Assembly (NCBI GenBank): GCA_038380435.1
Contig: JAWZYU010000005.1
Span: forward strand, 41,438,001-41,502,000
Source of the DNA: Ryuthela nishihirai
Lineage: Eukaryota > Arthropoda > Arachnida > Araneae > Heptathelidae
Length of the DNA stretch: 64,000 nucleotides
Direction: 5' to 3'
Of this stretch, positions 24,501 to 39,500 are shown in pieces (position 1 is the first letter of the stretch; each line of letters starts with the position of its first letter). Made by a program: the position numbers and the translations under genes. The notes beneath the pieces were generated by a model that did no database searches, was not told the origin of the DNA, and saw only the letters and a program-made list of their open reading frames with translations.

Positions 24501-27500
24501 CATCCTATGACTACATCTATTTCAGAACATCAATTCTCTTTGAACAAGTAGGTCCATACCTCCTATTTAACATATAAATAATTTAAATTTGAAATTTTTG
24601 TTGTGTGTATCTATTATTTTCCCCAAATATAAATGCACGTTCAAGTAAAACTATTAAATTCAAGTTGCTGAATCATTTTCACAGGAATACATAATAAGCA
24701 GGTATTAATGCTGTTACATTTGAAATAAATGAAATATGATAAAATTTAAACCTTATAACCTAAAACTACTAATAACTTAAAGGTACTTACAAAAGTTATT
24801 AGTACTTTTTCAGTTTTCAAAATAATTACTATCTAAAGTTTCTTATTAAGTAAGTTATTAAAGTATTTATTCTTTATTTATTACTATCTAAAGTTCTTAG
24901 TCCATTAAAGATTGATAAACACTGCTCTAGACCAGTGCTTCTCAAAGTTGTGATCCACAGTGAGCTGGCATGAAAGAAATATGCTTTCATAAGCATTAAA
25001 TAGATATGCCACATCCCAACACTCCAGGTGATGTTTTGTGAGGTGAGAAAAGTATCATGTGCATAGACATAACTTGTTTTTTGAGCCACACGTAGTGAGA
25101 AGTTCCAGTCGCCTGTCCGGAGATCCTGAAGTTTCTCGGAAAATTCTTCCATTTTGCTCTGTGAGACTGCTTTCTCAACTGCAAGTTTTATTAAGACAAA
25201 GCAGAGGAACAGTATGGGTATTCATTTTCTGTTGCACATGGCACTGCCCTCAATCTAGCTGGTTTATAAGCTGGCAAATGGAGAAGCAGGCTCACCTTTC
25301 ACATTAGTAATGGTTAGTAAAGGTCAGGTGTTTTAACATGCTTGTTGAATATGAATTAGTAACATTTGTTTCTTTTTCTTAATTGAATGTAATATCTCGT
25401 GTTAATATATCTCAATTCAAATTTTGTAAATCCCCCAAGTTGGTAACTTTATACTGATCCCTGGTACAATGGGAAAACAAATTGTTGGTTTGCCACATCA
25501 GACAGTTTATGGAGCACTGCTGTAGGCCACTTGATCTGCCTCAAATCACAGAAACAGATAGACTATAGAAATTCAACTACACTCTGTTACTCCTTGGCTA
25601 ACACGATGCATCTTTAAAACAGTTTGTGGAAGGTGAAATCATGTTAGTCAGAAATGAATTTTTTTATAAGAAATAATGTAAATGGGGAGGATGCATTTTA
25701 GAATCCTAACCTTATTAAGATATTTTTTATTTTATTTCTTTATTACGACTATACTATAGTTAATTCTCGGTGTTTATTTAGTTGTATTTCACGTAACTCG
25801 TTTTTATAAAAAAGAATGATAAAGGTCGAAACGAAAGCAGCTAGATGCAGTTTTATTTTACTATGTTTTCTATAAATGATTGTTGAGTAATGAAGATGAC
25901 TAACTGTTTACAAGCTTTTAATAATAATATTTATTTATATTCATGTTAGTTATACAAGAGTTTAAACAAATGACCTGCAAAGCATCTGCTTATCTGCAGC
26001 AGTGAAGAATAATAACATTATATGAAAATACATAAGATATAGTTTAAAACAATGTCATCGAATTATGTGAATTTCAGTGGAAGTTTGTATTCTCAGAGCC
26101 AGCTCTCAAATGTTCAAGTGCCTCCCCATCTTAAAGAATTGATACTTGTATTCGCTCCCTGTATTGTGTTAAATATGCTTTATTTTCCACATTTTTCACT
26201 GTATTTACAATAGAAGCTTTAACCTGAGTAAGGCCTAAATTAGCATTTTCCCTACTTTCTTTCCAATTTGAAATATTGTTGCCATTGTGCAAGTTTGTAA
26301 CACATTGATTAATGTTGGGATTAGTCTTAATGTTTGCCAAATAACTATATATGAAATTCGAGTTCTAATTCCAGTGAATAGGAAAGTTTAAAGAGAATCT
26401 GTCTAATTGAAACAACTCAGATGAATTTCTCACATTTCTCCTTTTCCTTTTTATTTTTTTGTAAGGGAGTTCACTGTCTATGTGGATATAGTGGCCATGT
26501 TGCCCTGTCGCCCAACTGGACACCCCCTTGTTGGACTCCATGGAAGGTGAACAACATGCACTGAACTATACAAAAATAAACGAGATCAATTGATTCAATC
26601 AATGCCAACAAGATGGCTCGACATGAGCCCCCATCTTCTTTGTTGTCTATGCTGTCATCTTCTTTGTTGGTCTCTTCATCCCCAAGATTCCCGATCATTC
26701 ACTCCATCAGTGATCTGGTAAATGGGGACATGCCCCCATTTTTTATTCATAAAGGTTTGGATGGTCTTGTGGTTTGCCAAAATCCACCAAGTGCCTGAGA
26801 TCTGGCATCTTGCAAGTTGAGCCCACTTGTTCAAAATATTCTGAACTACTCCTTAAGGTTACAGAGATTGGTTGGGTAGCCATCACAGTCACACCTCACA
26901 AAATGTTGACTTCCTCACAGGGTGTAATCTCTGAGTGGGGACTTCTCAAAGTCACTGAGGAGGAAATCTCGGAGCTCACCCTCCAAGGAGTAACAGCAGT
27001 CCATCGGGTTTCGAGGTGTGATGGTAAATTGATATTCACCCAGGTACTGATTATAACTTTAAACGCATCACCCTTGCCTTTTTCCGTCTAGTAGGTTATT
27101 TGCATTTGAGGTAAGGCCATTCTGATACTTTCTCTATGAGAAGAACATCACGGACTGGCTAGCTGAAAGAACAATTGTACAAAAATATTATTAGATACGT
27201 TTTTCCTTATTTATTACGCCAAGTATCTGTAGAACACAAAACAGGAGGTAATAAAATAAGGGAAAGCGTCAGTTTGAAAATTGGGGGGGGGGGTATTCTA
27301 ATAATATTGAAGTTCCAGTTAGAATTTAATATATATTTATGACTTGTACATTATTTTCTAAATAGAAGCTAAGGAAAGTTGGGGGGGGGGGGGGGGGAAT
27401 TGATTCTATTAGTTTTAATGGTCCAATTAGGATTTAATTTATTTTAAGACATTGATATATTTAAAGGACAGCTAGGGAGAGTAAAGGGGGGATATTTCTA

Positions 27501-30500
27501 TTAGCATTAATGGTCCAGTTAGAATTTAATTTAAATTATTTTGTTTACATTATTTTCTAAAGGGAAATTGGGGGGAGTATATTTTAGTATTTATTGTTCA
27601 GATAGAATTTAATTTAAATTATTTTTATTTTGTGTACAGTATTTTCTAAAGGAAAGTTAAAGGAAGTTACAGAAAGCTGGTGAATGTTGACTAGTGCTGA
27701 TACTGTCAAAGTTAGTACATACACCTAAGAGCCAAAACATTATGACCACCTGCCTAATATGATGTTGGTCCTCCACATACCACCAAAACAGTTCTTACCC
27801 AGTGAGGCATGGATGCTACAAGATTTCTAAAGGTGTCTTGTGGTATCTTGTACCAACACATTACCAGCAGATTCTTTAACTCTTGTAAGTTATGTAGTTG
27901 AGCTGCCACAGATCGGATATGATGTTCCAACACAAATCACAAATGCTCAATTGGATTGATGTCTGGGGAATTTGGAGGGCAGGACAATACCTGGAAGTTT
28001 TCCTCATGTTCTGCAAACCATTCTCGAACAATCCACGCAGTGTGGCATGGCACATTATCCTGCTGAAAGAAGACACTCCTAGAGGGGAATACCATTGCCA
28101 TGAAAGGATGTACCTAGTCTGCAATGATGTTTAGATAGGTGGTAGATGTCATAGTTTCCTGCACATGAATGACTGGACCCAGGGTTTCCCAGCAGAACAT
28201 TTCCCATAGCATTACACTTCCCCCACTGGCTTGTTTCATCCCACGATGCATCCTAGTGCCAAGACTTTCCCAGTTAAATGATGTATACGTACCCAGCCAT
28301 CCACATGGTGTAACAGGAAACGAGGATCATCAGACCGACAACCTTCTTCTAATCATTCAAGGTCCAGTTTTGATTCTTGTATGCCCATTGTAGGTGTTTA
28401 CAATGGTGAACTGAGGTTAGCATGGGCACTCAGAGCAGCCTGTGGCTGTGCATCCCATTTTCAGCAGGGTTCAATGTGCTGTGTATTGTGACACATTATT
28501 CCCATCAACAGCATTCAAATTACAGGTGAGTTGCACCACATTATCCAGATGACTAAGTCATCTGGCCATTACAATTTGGCCTTTGTCAAACTAACTTAAG
28601 TTCGCCGCCTTTCCCATCTGAAGAACAAGAATGACACAGATTAACAGAGCTCAGTATCAGATGTTATTTATACTGTTTCATGGCCTTCACACGTGCCGTC
28701 ACAGGAAGTGCCTTTCCCATCTGAAGAACAAGAATGACGCAGATTAACAGAGCTCAGTATCAGATGTTATTTATACTGTTTCATGGCCTTCACACGTGCC
28801 GTCACAGGAAGTGCAATTATATGTCCTGTTAGTATCATGTTGCAAACTGCAGGTTAATTGATACAAGATTGCTTCAATTAACCTGCAGTTTGCTTCAATT
28901 TGCATAAAAGTGTGCTGGTACCAATGTTTTGGCTCTTTGGTTTATATACTAGAAGCACTTCCTGTTTGGGCTTCTAGGAGTGGGGATTAAGAAGATTAGG
29001 GAGAGCAGGAATGGTACTGCATTGTGAGCTGTTTGCCAGAGTAGGTGGGAGGTGGGGGTGGGGACAAAAGGAATGTTCACCTGTTTGGAGCTTTTGCTGA
29101 GAGAGTGCCTATCTCTAAAAGAATTTTATTTGAGAATCCTAAGGAGAAGTCGAAGGAGGATACAATCGCAGAATTAGTACATTAATATAACTGAAGTGCA
29201 GATATACAAATACATATTACAATACAGATATATTTAGTAGTTTGTTAGTAATATTTATGTATTTTAATTGCTTTTATTTGTATTTTATGGTTTTCTAGAT
29301 GTGAACATTAAAGAAAATTATAGAACAATATGAACAGGACATAGAACAAAACAGACATAATTAATAGCTTTATTAATAATAGCGACATGACATACACTGT
29401 TTTTGTATTTTTATTTTTTAAATATTTTTTAATGTTTCTTTTAAAGGATTTTCTAGACATACAAACATTAAAGAGTAATACAGTATGATACTAACAGGAC
29501 ATAGGACTTAATAGATATAATTATTAGCTCTGTTAGTAATAGCTACATCACATACCATTTTTATATTTATAGTATTTTTTTTAAAGATTTTTATACACGT
29601 ATAGACTAAAGAGCATAACAGGAAAACACGACAGTACAAAAGAAAATACAGATATAGTTAATAACTTTGTTAGAAGAATTACATAACTGTTAGTAGAATT
29701 AAACACTGTTTTTGTATTTTAATTTTTTTTATGTATATTTATGTTTTTTAGGATTTTTTTTTATACATATAAACTCCAAGAAACATAAAAGAACAACACA
29801 GGAAAGAGAACACAGAAGAGTTTGATTAATTTAAATGGAGCCATCTCTTTTTGTGCAGGTCCCTCTGCCACATTTCACTGTGATCCCATGCAGATTGCCA
29901 CTGGGGTCGAGTGATGTAGGTTATAAGGAGTTTAAAAAGAAACTGCTGCTTGACTAAAATCTTGGTATTGTTCTGTCAGGTTCTTTATGACTCTCGAGAT
30001 AATTGTTTAATTTTCTCTAGAAATTATTTTAGTTAAATTAGTTTCTGCTATATTAATATCTTTTATTTCATTTTTTAATTTCATTATGTTGCATTGTAGA
30101 AGGTAATGCTTACTGTTGCCTTGCCTACTGCATCTGCAGAGAGAATTTTCTGTTTTTTCAATTCTTGCAAAATATTCTGGAAGTTTTCCATTGCTTGTTA
30201 GTACTTGATTCGTATAATGATTGAAAAAATTATTTGTTTCCTTGACTTCTTTTAAATATATATATAGTGTTCTTCCTTTTTCATTTGCATTCCATGATCT
30301 CTGTGATTCTTCAATTATTTTATTTATAAATTTTCTCTTTACAAATCTGGGTGGTAGAGGGACTTTATCCAAAATAATATCTAATTTACTTGGTGCTTTG
30401 GCTTTTGAATCTGCTATTTCATTACCTTTGTATCCCAATTGGGCCTTGATCCAATGAAATGCAATGTTTCGTCTGTTTTTTATTCTTGTGCATCTTCTTT

Positions 30501-33500
30501 TCACTTCATTAATCATTTTATATATGTCTGTGCTGTTTCCTATGGTTTGTAAAGCTGATAGTCATTATAGAAGTTAAGGTCAGTATTTTCTCTTGATCAA
30601 TATCGCACAAACTTCGGCTTGGTAATTTGATGCATCATCCATTAATCTAAAATTTTCCATGTGAATGGGGATAGCATTGCAATTAATGGTGAATGCTGCA
30701 CTTACTCTATTATCATCTTTTGATCCATCTATGTAGATCTCGATTCCTGCGGCTTGTCTGAGTTTGTCTGTCAAAGGGAATAATTATTTTGTGTGCTGGG
30801 TGTGTTGTCCATAAATCTTAGAGCTGTTTTATATCCTGTGCTCTTATATTTTCATTTAATAAATTAATTTCTTCCTTCAGTACTGAGAGCTTGAATATAT
30901 GTTCTTCTAATACTTTGAGGTCAGTGGGAATTAATTCTCCAAGGGCAAGGGTCACTTCCGTTGAGACCATATGGTATGCTCTGCTGATAAGGAGATCTGG
31001 CTAGCTTTGGGCACAAAGAATGCAGCTTCCTAGTTTCTTATATATAGGTAATCTATGGCCATAGATTCCATGCCCATAGATTATTATACTTTTCAAGCTC
31101 ATTTGTAAATCTGCTTCACAATGTCTCTTTTAGCATATCGATCTTTTCCTATTTTTAAGACTATACCTGATGTCAGCTGCTCTTTCTCTGATAGCTTGAA
31201 AGTGCTTATAAAATTTTAGTTGGTTATCTACTATGACTCCTAATATTTTAATTTCTTGAACCTATTTTATTGTTTTATCTTCAATTTTGAATATTGGGGA
31301 TCTTGCCATCCTCTTCTGTTCTGCTATGGTCATTTTCTGGTTCTTTTCTCTGCTAATTGAAGTTTATTTGATGTGCTCCATTCAGTTAATTTCTCTATTG
31401 CAAGTTTGCCTAATTCTTCTAATTCTCTCCTTGTTTTTCCTCCTATAATTAAAATTAGGTCGTTGGCATATGCCTAAATTTTGACTTTCTCTGGGAATTC
31501 CATGTTTAAAGGATAGATGCATTACTAGTTTTAATGTTGGCCCTATTATCGCATTCTGAAGTTATGGCTGTCTCTAAATCAAAACTGCGTAAATCCCCAG
31601 GGGTGGATGAAATCACCACTGCAATACTTGGAGTTGGCAACAATTGTGTTGTCGCATGGCTGACTGAAATTTTGAATATTTTTTATGATAACAGTGTTAT
31701 TCCTAAGAATTTTACTAGTGGTATTATTATCCTGATTTAAAAAAAAGAAAGGTGATTGCAGTTCTTGTGATAATTATAGGGGAATTTACTTTTCTGTCCC
31801 AGGTAAAGTTCTTTGCATGATTATATTTAATAGAATTAAGAATTTGGTTGATGGATAACTGTGTGATGAACATTGTAGAATAAGAAGTGGTAGGGGATAC
31901 ATTGATAAAATATTTTCACTTAGGCAGATTCTTGAGAAATGTTTAGTTTCAGAAACCTGAGGTTAAAAAGCTTTTGACTTAGTTGATCGACATAATTTGT
32001 GGTTGATCGTTAGATCATATGGAATATCTGACAGGTTAGTGTAATGAAAACTCTCTGTAATAACACTGAGTTGTGTGTGAGAGTTGGTAAAGCTTGTAGT
32101 GATTGGTTTAGCATTGCTAGTGGAGTTTGACAAGGGTGCTTTTTGTCTCCTTTTTCTTTTTAATTTGGTTATTGCTTTTGTTATGCGAAATTCTTTGCAA
32201 GGGAAAGATTTTGGCCTTAAATGGTCTAGAGATTAAAAAATTTCTGATTTAGATTATGCAGATAATTTGGCCCTTTTGATGTTGATGGGGTGAATTCGTT
32301 CATTAGGGCTGTTGATGAGACTAGTGATAGGGTAGGTTTGGTGATAAATGGAGAAAAAACTAAAGTGGTGAAAACTGATCAGGCAGTTGGTGCTTCAATT
32401 GCTTTGATTGGCTACACTCTTGAGTAAGTATCTCCATTTAATTATCTTGGGAACTATGTAACAGATATTGGTGATGTGCAGCATGAGAAAAATAGAAGAA
32501 TTCAGTTTATCACTTGGACTCAAGAATCAATGAAGAGTGTGGAAAAATAGGCTTATACACTTGAAGATTAAAATTATACTGTATTATAGTTTGATTCCTT
32601 CTAAGGTTTGTTATGATAGCGAAACATGAACCCTTTGTAAGCAGGATGACAAGAAACTTGATGCCTTTGATTCTAGATGATCGTGCAGCATCTTGGGCAT
32701 TAGTGGGGTTTGTCTTTGTAAGTAATGATGAGGTTAAAAGAAGGAGTCATCAACCTCCTTTGAACAGCATATTGTGCAGAGAGACTGCATTGGTTTGGCC
32801 ATGTTGCCCGTATGCATAGCTGCAGATTAGCAAACAGGATCATGAACAGTGTGCCTAAGGGTTTCAGAAAAAGGTGGAGACTTAGGAAGTGATAGGCTGA
32901 CAATGCCAAACAAGACCTTGCTAGAATTGACCTAGAGTGGCCAAATGCAGCGGATGTAGCTCTGGACAGATAGGTGTGGAGAGGAAAATTATATTAAGGT
33001 AGGACCTCTTGTAGACCATGGCTGCATGCAGAGTATTTGTGTGTGCAACTAACTGAATAATTCATCACAATTGTCCACCATGTAAATAAAATAATGGTGA
33101 CAGAAGTGTTTTGACGAAAAGAACCACGTACTGACTAAATGATACATTAAAAGAAGACACACTTATTATTCACTTGATTAGATTTTGATCTCAATTTAAA
33201 ATATTTCATCATTTGTAATAAGTAGTGCATAAATGTTTATACTTAAATATGCAATTTACTGATAACCTTGCTTGCTGTTCTTTCAACCCAGTTCTTTCAT
33301 TTGCCCAACCTGGGAGGAGGGGGGGGGGGGTTGATTGTGTTAGGAGCAATATGATTGGTAAATAAGAAATATGACAAAACAACACCTGCCTCCTCTCAGA
33401 ATAATATCCTGGTGCACCCATGATAGTGCTCCTCCATATTGCTGTAGGACTCTCATTGTCTATCAGGATTCAGCATTTCGGAATCACTGGCTATGTAAGA

Positions 33501-36500
33501 GATGGCCCATTTGCTTGGCCTCCATAATCCCCAGATATTACATGTCTAGACATCTTACTGTAGGGTTATGTTAAGAATAAGGTTTATGCTACTAAGGTTA
33601 CAGGAGTTGAGGATCTGAAGACACATATCAGGATTGTCATCACAACAATCAATAGATGGCTCACACATGGGAAGAACTGGAATTTTGACTGGATGTTTGT
33701 GTGACATAAGATACCTAAATTGAAGTGTGCTGAGTGTGAAATAAACTTGATGTAAGCATTCATCAAATAAAATTAGTTTCGATTTTTTTCCAGTCAATTT
33801 CTAATTTCTAATTGAGTTGTAAAATTGGTCAAAGACTTTTGGTGTACCCTGTATATTATTTTTCATTTTATCTTTTTCTTAAAGGAGAGGGAAAGATTTT
33901 TTTGATATAAAAATAGTTTTCTTACTTTTAGTGTAGTAATTTTAATATTTTCATCCCTTCTTAATGTACTTGATGAAATTGTATACTTTTCTAACTTGAG
34001 CTGATTTTCCAGGAATTCAGTGATTCCATCAGCAAGCTTGATTCTAGCATGCCTAATTTACACTTTTGTGATGTGGCTATTTTCTATCTTCTTCTTGAGA
34101 TACTGTATTAAGTTGTTGTTCTTGTATAAAGGCTGGATGTATGAATCTCGAAGTAACAGAAATGTTTCAACACCAACTAGATTTTGGCTGGTAAGTAAGA
34201 AGATTTCCCTAATATTCGAAAATTTCAGTGATATTATCTTGTATAACAGTTAGCTTGAGATTTCTTCAGAATAAGAATATTAGCACTTAAAAAAATTTAT
34301 ATGTAGGCAAGTAGGAAGTCAGTCACAGGGAGGTATTATCATACCAGTGATTTTTAAAATAAAAGCATTCATCCTTAAAGACCAAAAATAGTCACTCTCC
34401 TACTATGATTAAACTTAATCTATTAACTTGCATTTAACCTTGATCATTGACTGTATTTAACTTTCATGATTTTACATCTGAGCCTCTTGCACTCAGATGT
34501 CTTTTATCCAATGACTCCTCTTTAGTGCCTGTACTTGCATTTTTACATATTACAGGATATCTTAGCTGTCTTTGATATTTTATCTTTCATCATTTCACAA
34601 TCCTCAAGCAGCCATGGGCTATGGAGGTCTAACCAGATTGTGCAATTTAGTTCTCCAAAACATCTGTCCTGAGCTACATCTGCTGCATCTGGCCACTCTA
34701 GACCAATTCTAACAAGGTCCTGTTTGATATTATTTGACCAACAGATCCTAGATATCCATCTTTCTGAGGCATTTAGGCACTGTTCATACTTTGGAAGATA
34801 CAAGAAACTAAAATTTCTTTACAGAAGTTAAAATGAAAAAAAGAAACACGAGGTAAAACTTTGCAATCTTTTAGAAAACTTATGAAATTTACTATGGCTA
34901 AAGACTTGCATTATGGATATAGAGGATATAGTATTACTACTAAAAATAATTAAAGATAAGCAATGGGAGGGGATGCTAATTTTTTTTGTTTCTTTGTGCG
35001 TTTTTTCTTAGTTTTTAAAGTGTTTTTATATAAAATTGGAATATAGATGAATGAATTGCAGCAGATGGAAAGAGACTGATGTCTCATTATACCTGCCAAT
35101 ATGCATATATTTCTAAAAATGTGTATGTACTGTATTTGTGTTGTTTATTACTGTTCTTATTTTAAAGTTTTTGTACGTTAAATAGTTTTAAATATATTTT
35201 TTTCAATTTTCTTAACCATAATTAAATGCTTTTTCTTTTGGTGTGCAACATGATATATCTATATTGATTGGAATTGTTTTGCCAAATAACCAAAGCACTC
35301 ATAGTTTGAGAAATGCAATCAAATAAATATCACTAAGAAAAAAAAATAACAGAGTAAATATTTTTTTCTTCAGTTTTCAGAAATAAGTAGCCTTTCTATT
35401 CATATGCATTATGATAATTTTTTTGTTAGTCTTTTTAAATAAATATTTATTTGCATTTGACAGAGGCTTTTTTTACTCTAAGACTGTAAAAAGTCATATT
35501 AATTATAAAGCTTGTCATTTTTGTTGAAACTGTATTTACATAAAATCCAGAATTAAATGTTGATTAATTTGGCTTATTACTTGCCATGGTTCTTTTGATT
35601 AAATGTTTAGCAAAAAAGTTTTAAAGTACATCTTTTTTCTGACTGAGCACTGTTAAAAAATGCCTGGCCACTTGATACAATTCAGTATTACAGGCAGATT
35701 AAATATGTGAACCTGACCTTAGAATTTGAAAAATTTTCTTTTATCTTTGATCTTTTTTGATTTTTTTTTTTGAAAAAAAAAAGACAAATTAACGTTTTGA
35801 CCCCAAGAGATTAGGAAGGATATTATTTTAGGAAACTCCTTCCCAAAAAAGGACAGTTAGCTACCTTAGCTAGGAATGTATGTGTGTGTATTTGGGTTGG
35901 GGAGAGTTAAGTGTGCCCGAGTGGTGTGGTAAGGAAGGTTTAGTTTGGAAGGTGGGGTACTGACAAAGTGTAAGTTAAAGTAATGAAAGATTTCTTAATG
36001 AAGAATGGGTGTTAAGGTTGAGATGAGGTATGGTTGAGAAAATTTATTAAGTTTAATACAGCTATGCTGTTTTTTTAAAATTTGGTATCTGTATATAAAT
36101 AATTCATGATTTATGTTGCCAACCATAAGCATAGGTGCAATTCTATTTCTACCATAGCATGTTGATGTCACCATATGAGAATATTGACAATGGCTTAACT
36201 ACTATACAAGGTGTCAAGTTTTATCTTTATTTTAACCAATTTTGGCACCTTGTTGGTCCTCAGATACTTGATCATATGGTCCCAAGTTTCATATACAGCC
36301 TAATCCAGTACCACCCCATGTTGCCTGATAAATTCGAGTCCTTTCCTATGATAAAAGAGTGTTTAGAAACCAAAATTACGTTATGACAGCTGAAGACATG
36401 GCAACAATGAGGGATCTTGTATCATGATGATAATCACTTTCTAAACTTTCCTGTTGCTATGAAATATTACATTCAAGTTCTGTGAGTGGAGGATAACACA

Positions 36501-39500
36501 TTTTGTCAGAGTGTAAAGTATAATGTCTATACTAGTGACGAAAGCAGTAGGGGCAATTTAACTATATATTGCAAACTCATTTGCAGGATGTAGCAAATAT
36601 ATCCAATAATATTTTCCAAGCAGATGAGATGTTGCAGAATGTCTACTGGACTGGACTGATATAAGGCTCTGAGCTTGATTATGGATCCTGAATTTGCTGC
36701 ACTGGTGTGCTTCTGTAAGGGAAAAATCTTCCACTGTGTTTTCTGTTTGTTTGTGGGTTGACAGCCCCAGGTGAATAAATTCACAGGATATGTTTTATGA
36801 GCTGTTGGATAATCCTGAGCAGAGGCCATCACAGGCACCTGAACTCTTTGCTTCTACTGGCATCATCAAATTCTTCATTGGAGGAAGTCTTCCTGTGTAG
36901 ATGGCTTCAACCTTTTGTGGTGGGGGAATGGGTCTTTGCCCCATGTCTGCGATTAGGGGTCTGTTTGATATTGTCGCCATTCCCTCTCTCAATAAACATA
37001 GTTTCTTTAAACATCCTATTAACCATTTTCTCTCCATAGGTAGTTGGAATGTGAGGACTCTGCAGAGCTTTTCCTCTTGATGTCCTTGCAAGAATTCCAC
37101 CGTTATAATTTAGGTATTCTCAGCTTGCAACAGACCAGATGGACAAATAAAGGTCCGATTCTTAAAAATAATCTTAAATTTCTCATTTCAGGGAGGGAAG
37201 ACAATAAACATCACCAAAGCGTGGGTCTGCTTCTCAGCAGACACACTAGTGATGCTCTTCTGGGATATGAGTGCATTAATGAAAGTGTCAGTGTATTGGT
37301 TATGGTTCTCAGCTAGCAGATGCCAATACTCAAATGGCGTATGACGTTGGAGTGTAAAGTATAATGTTGAAGTATAAAGTGTGACAGAAACATAACTGTT
37401 GGTTATTGGTGGCCTATGGCTCTTTGATTTGTTTCTTTTGGGTGGGTAATGTGTATTCATGTGTTATGTGTGTGTGATTTGATGAGAGTGTGAAGTTCAG
37501 TTTGATTTTTTTTCGCTATTTTTGCTTTGTAATTTGTTTGGATGACATGATTGTACGGTTAGAGGTAAGTGCATATGTATCGTATATTTAATGAGGGTAT
37601 TATTTAATATTAGGAGGGTTGTTGTTGATAGTGTTAGTCAACTGTTTTGTGATGTTTAGGTCATATCATTTGAAAGTGGGAGTTCGGTAGCTTTTTACTG
37701 TTGTGTTTAGGGGGCATTCGAAGGGAGTAGGGAGGAGTGGTTAACCAGATAGAATTATTTTTATTTTTTGTGTTTAGTATGATGCAATAGTGTGCATTTT
37801 GTTGTGAGTGGAAGAAAATGGGAAAAGTTTATATTGTGGAGTGATGAAGTTTAAAAAAGGAGAGTTTTTATGAAGTTTTAGGAGAATAGTTTTGGGTGAA
37901 AGGTATAGAGTTTTCGCAGGTATCTAATGTAGTATGCATGGGGGAAAGAATGTTGTAAGTTTTTTCATATGGGACTGAACATGGTGGTAGTAATGAACAC
38001 ATATATTTCGTTATCGTAGTTTGGAATGAATTGAGTGTTTTTTTAGTAGTTACGTGTAGTATGGTAATTATTAGTGTATTATGGTGATTTATTAATTTTG
38101 TTATATATTTTGGAGTATTTTAAAGTTACTTATATGATTTATTGTGAATGTGTGGAAGCGTTGGGTGCTTTTTGATGTAGAAATTATGGGTTGGGTTGTT
38201 TTACCTCTGAGTAGCAGTTTTTTGCACACCATGAGCGAAATGGCCATGTCACAAAGACCCTGAAGACTCGGAGATGGTTGGGGGAGGGAACCCAGTGGAA
38301 CAGTTGTTAGGAGACAGATGGTAGCCTCCCATGAAGGCTATTCAGTGTGTCCTTTAACGTACACAGGGTATGGCTCTCCCGCAGACGAGGTCACGGCTTA
38401 ATATCCCATCTGATGGACGGCAGTCTTTCCAAGCCCATCGGTGTCCCCTGCTGACTGTGGGCAGGGCGGGGAGTTTTGCAGGGATAAGTCTCAATGCTGA
38501 CCCAGCTGGTACTCGAACCTGCCAACTGCAGATTATGAGCCTAGCGTGCTACTGACTGAGCCACCTCTGCCGCAGAAATTATGGGCATTGTAGAATTGTT
38601 GGTGTGGAAAAACGTAGTTTTTGATGGAATCAGGAAGGTAATCAGTAATATCTGGGAGGGCTATTTCAGCTATAAGAATTTTTTTTTGTTGTGTCTGATG
38701 AGATTATTTGGTTTTGGGGGCATTTTTATAATTCGATTGGTGGTGCAATGTTTCCGATTTCATGTTTTTTGGGTTGGGTTGTCTGTGAGGACCTTTTTTA
38801 GTTTCTGGGGCTTTTTTATGATTCAATTGGCTGTGCACTGTTTCTGATTTTCATGTTTTTCAGTTTGTGTTGCCTGGGAGGATATTATTTAGTTTTGGGG
38901 GCTTTTTTTTGGTAATATGGTTGGCGGTGCACTGTTTCCAATTTTCATGTTTTTTGGTCTGTGTTGCCTGGGAGGACATTATTTAGTTTTAAGGCTTTTT
39001 TATAATTCGGTCGGTGATAAGCTGTTTCCAATTTTCATGTTTTTTGGTTTGTGTTGATTGCGAGGATATTATTTAGTTTTCAGGGCTTTTTTTATAATTC
39101 AGTCGGTGGTGCACTGTTTCCGATTTTTTTGGTATGTGTTATGACCGATGAGATTTAGTTTTGGGGGCTTTTTAATAATGCCAGTTGGCGATGCATTGTT
39201 GATGTTCTTGGTTTTGAGATTGGTGTTCGATTTCATTAATTCTGGTGATTTATTTAGGCTAATTATTGTATATGTGACTGGATTGATTAGTTTGTGGAAA
39301 TATATTTGTGGAGTGTTTTAATTACTGGGAAAAGAGGTGGGGGGAGGGGGAGGATATTTCAGGCATTTGTAGGATATGGGTGCTGTGTAGTTTCTTTGTT
39401 TATGTTTTTAACGTCTCCTAATAAAAAATAAATAAATGCCCCTCAAGCAGCTGCTTGACACAGAGGTCTGACAGGAGCCTGTCAGTTTATATGCCATAGT

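Larger units (their letters stand above)
24008..34012 (+). other. CPT1 intron after coding exon 2
   Basis: 10.0 kb, GTATGT to CCAG. Contains hAT, Jockey ORF1, Tc1, two minisatellites, an RNase H LINE, RTE and mariner fragments. In 24008-24930, 25530-26460, 28960-29170 and 33035-33300 no feature is recognised; 26131-26340 has a 69-codon minus-strand ORF without recognisable similarity. Confidence 0.85.

Noticed and set aside
38581..38847. 88-codon ORF rich in aromatic residues
   Set aside because: It is the minisatellite read in frame; repeated units explain the open frame.
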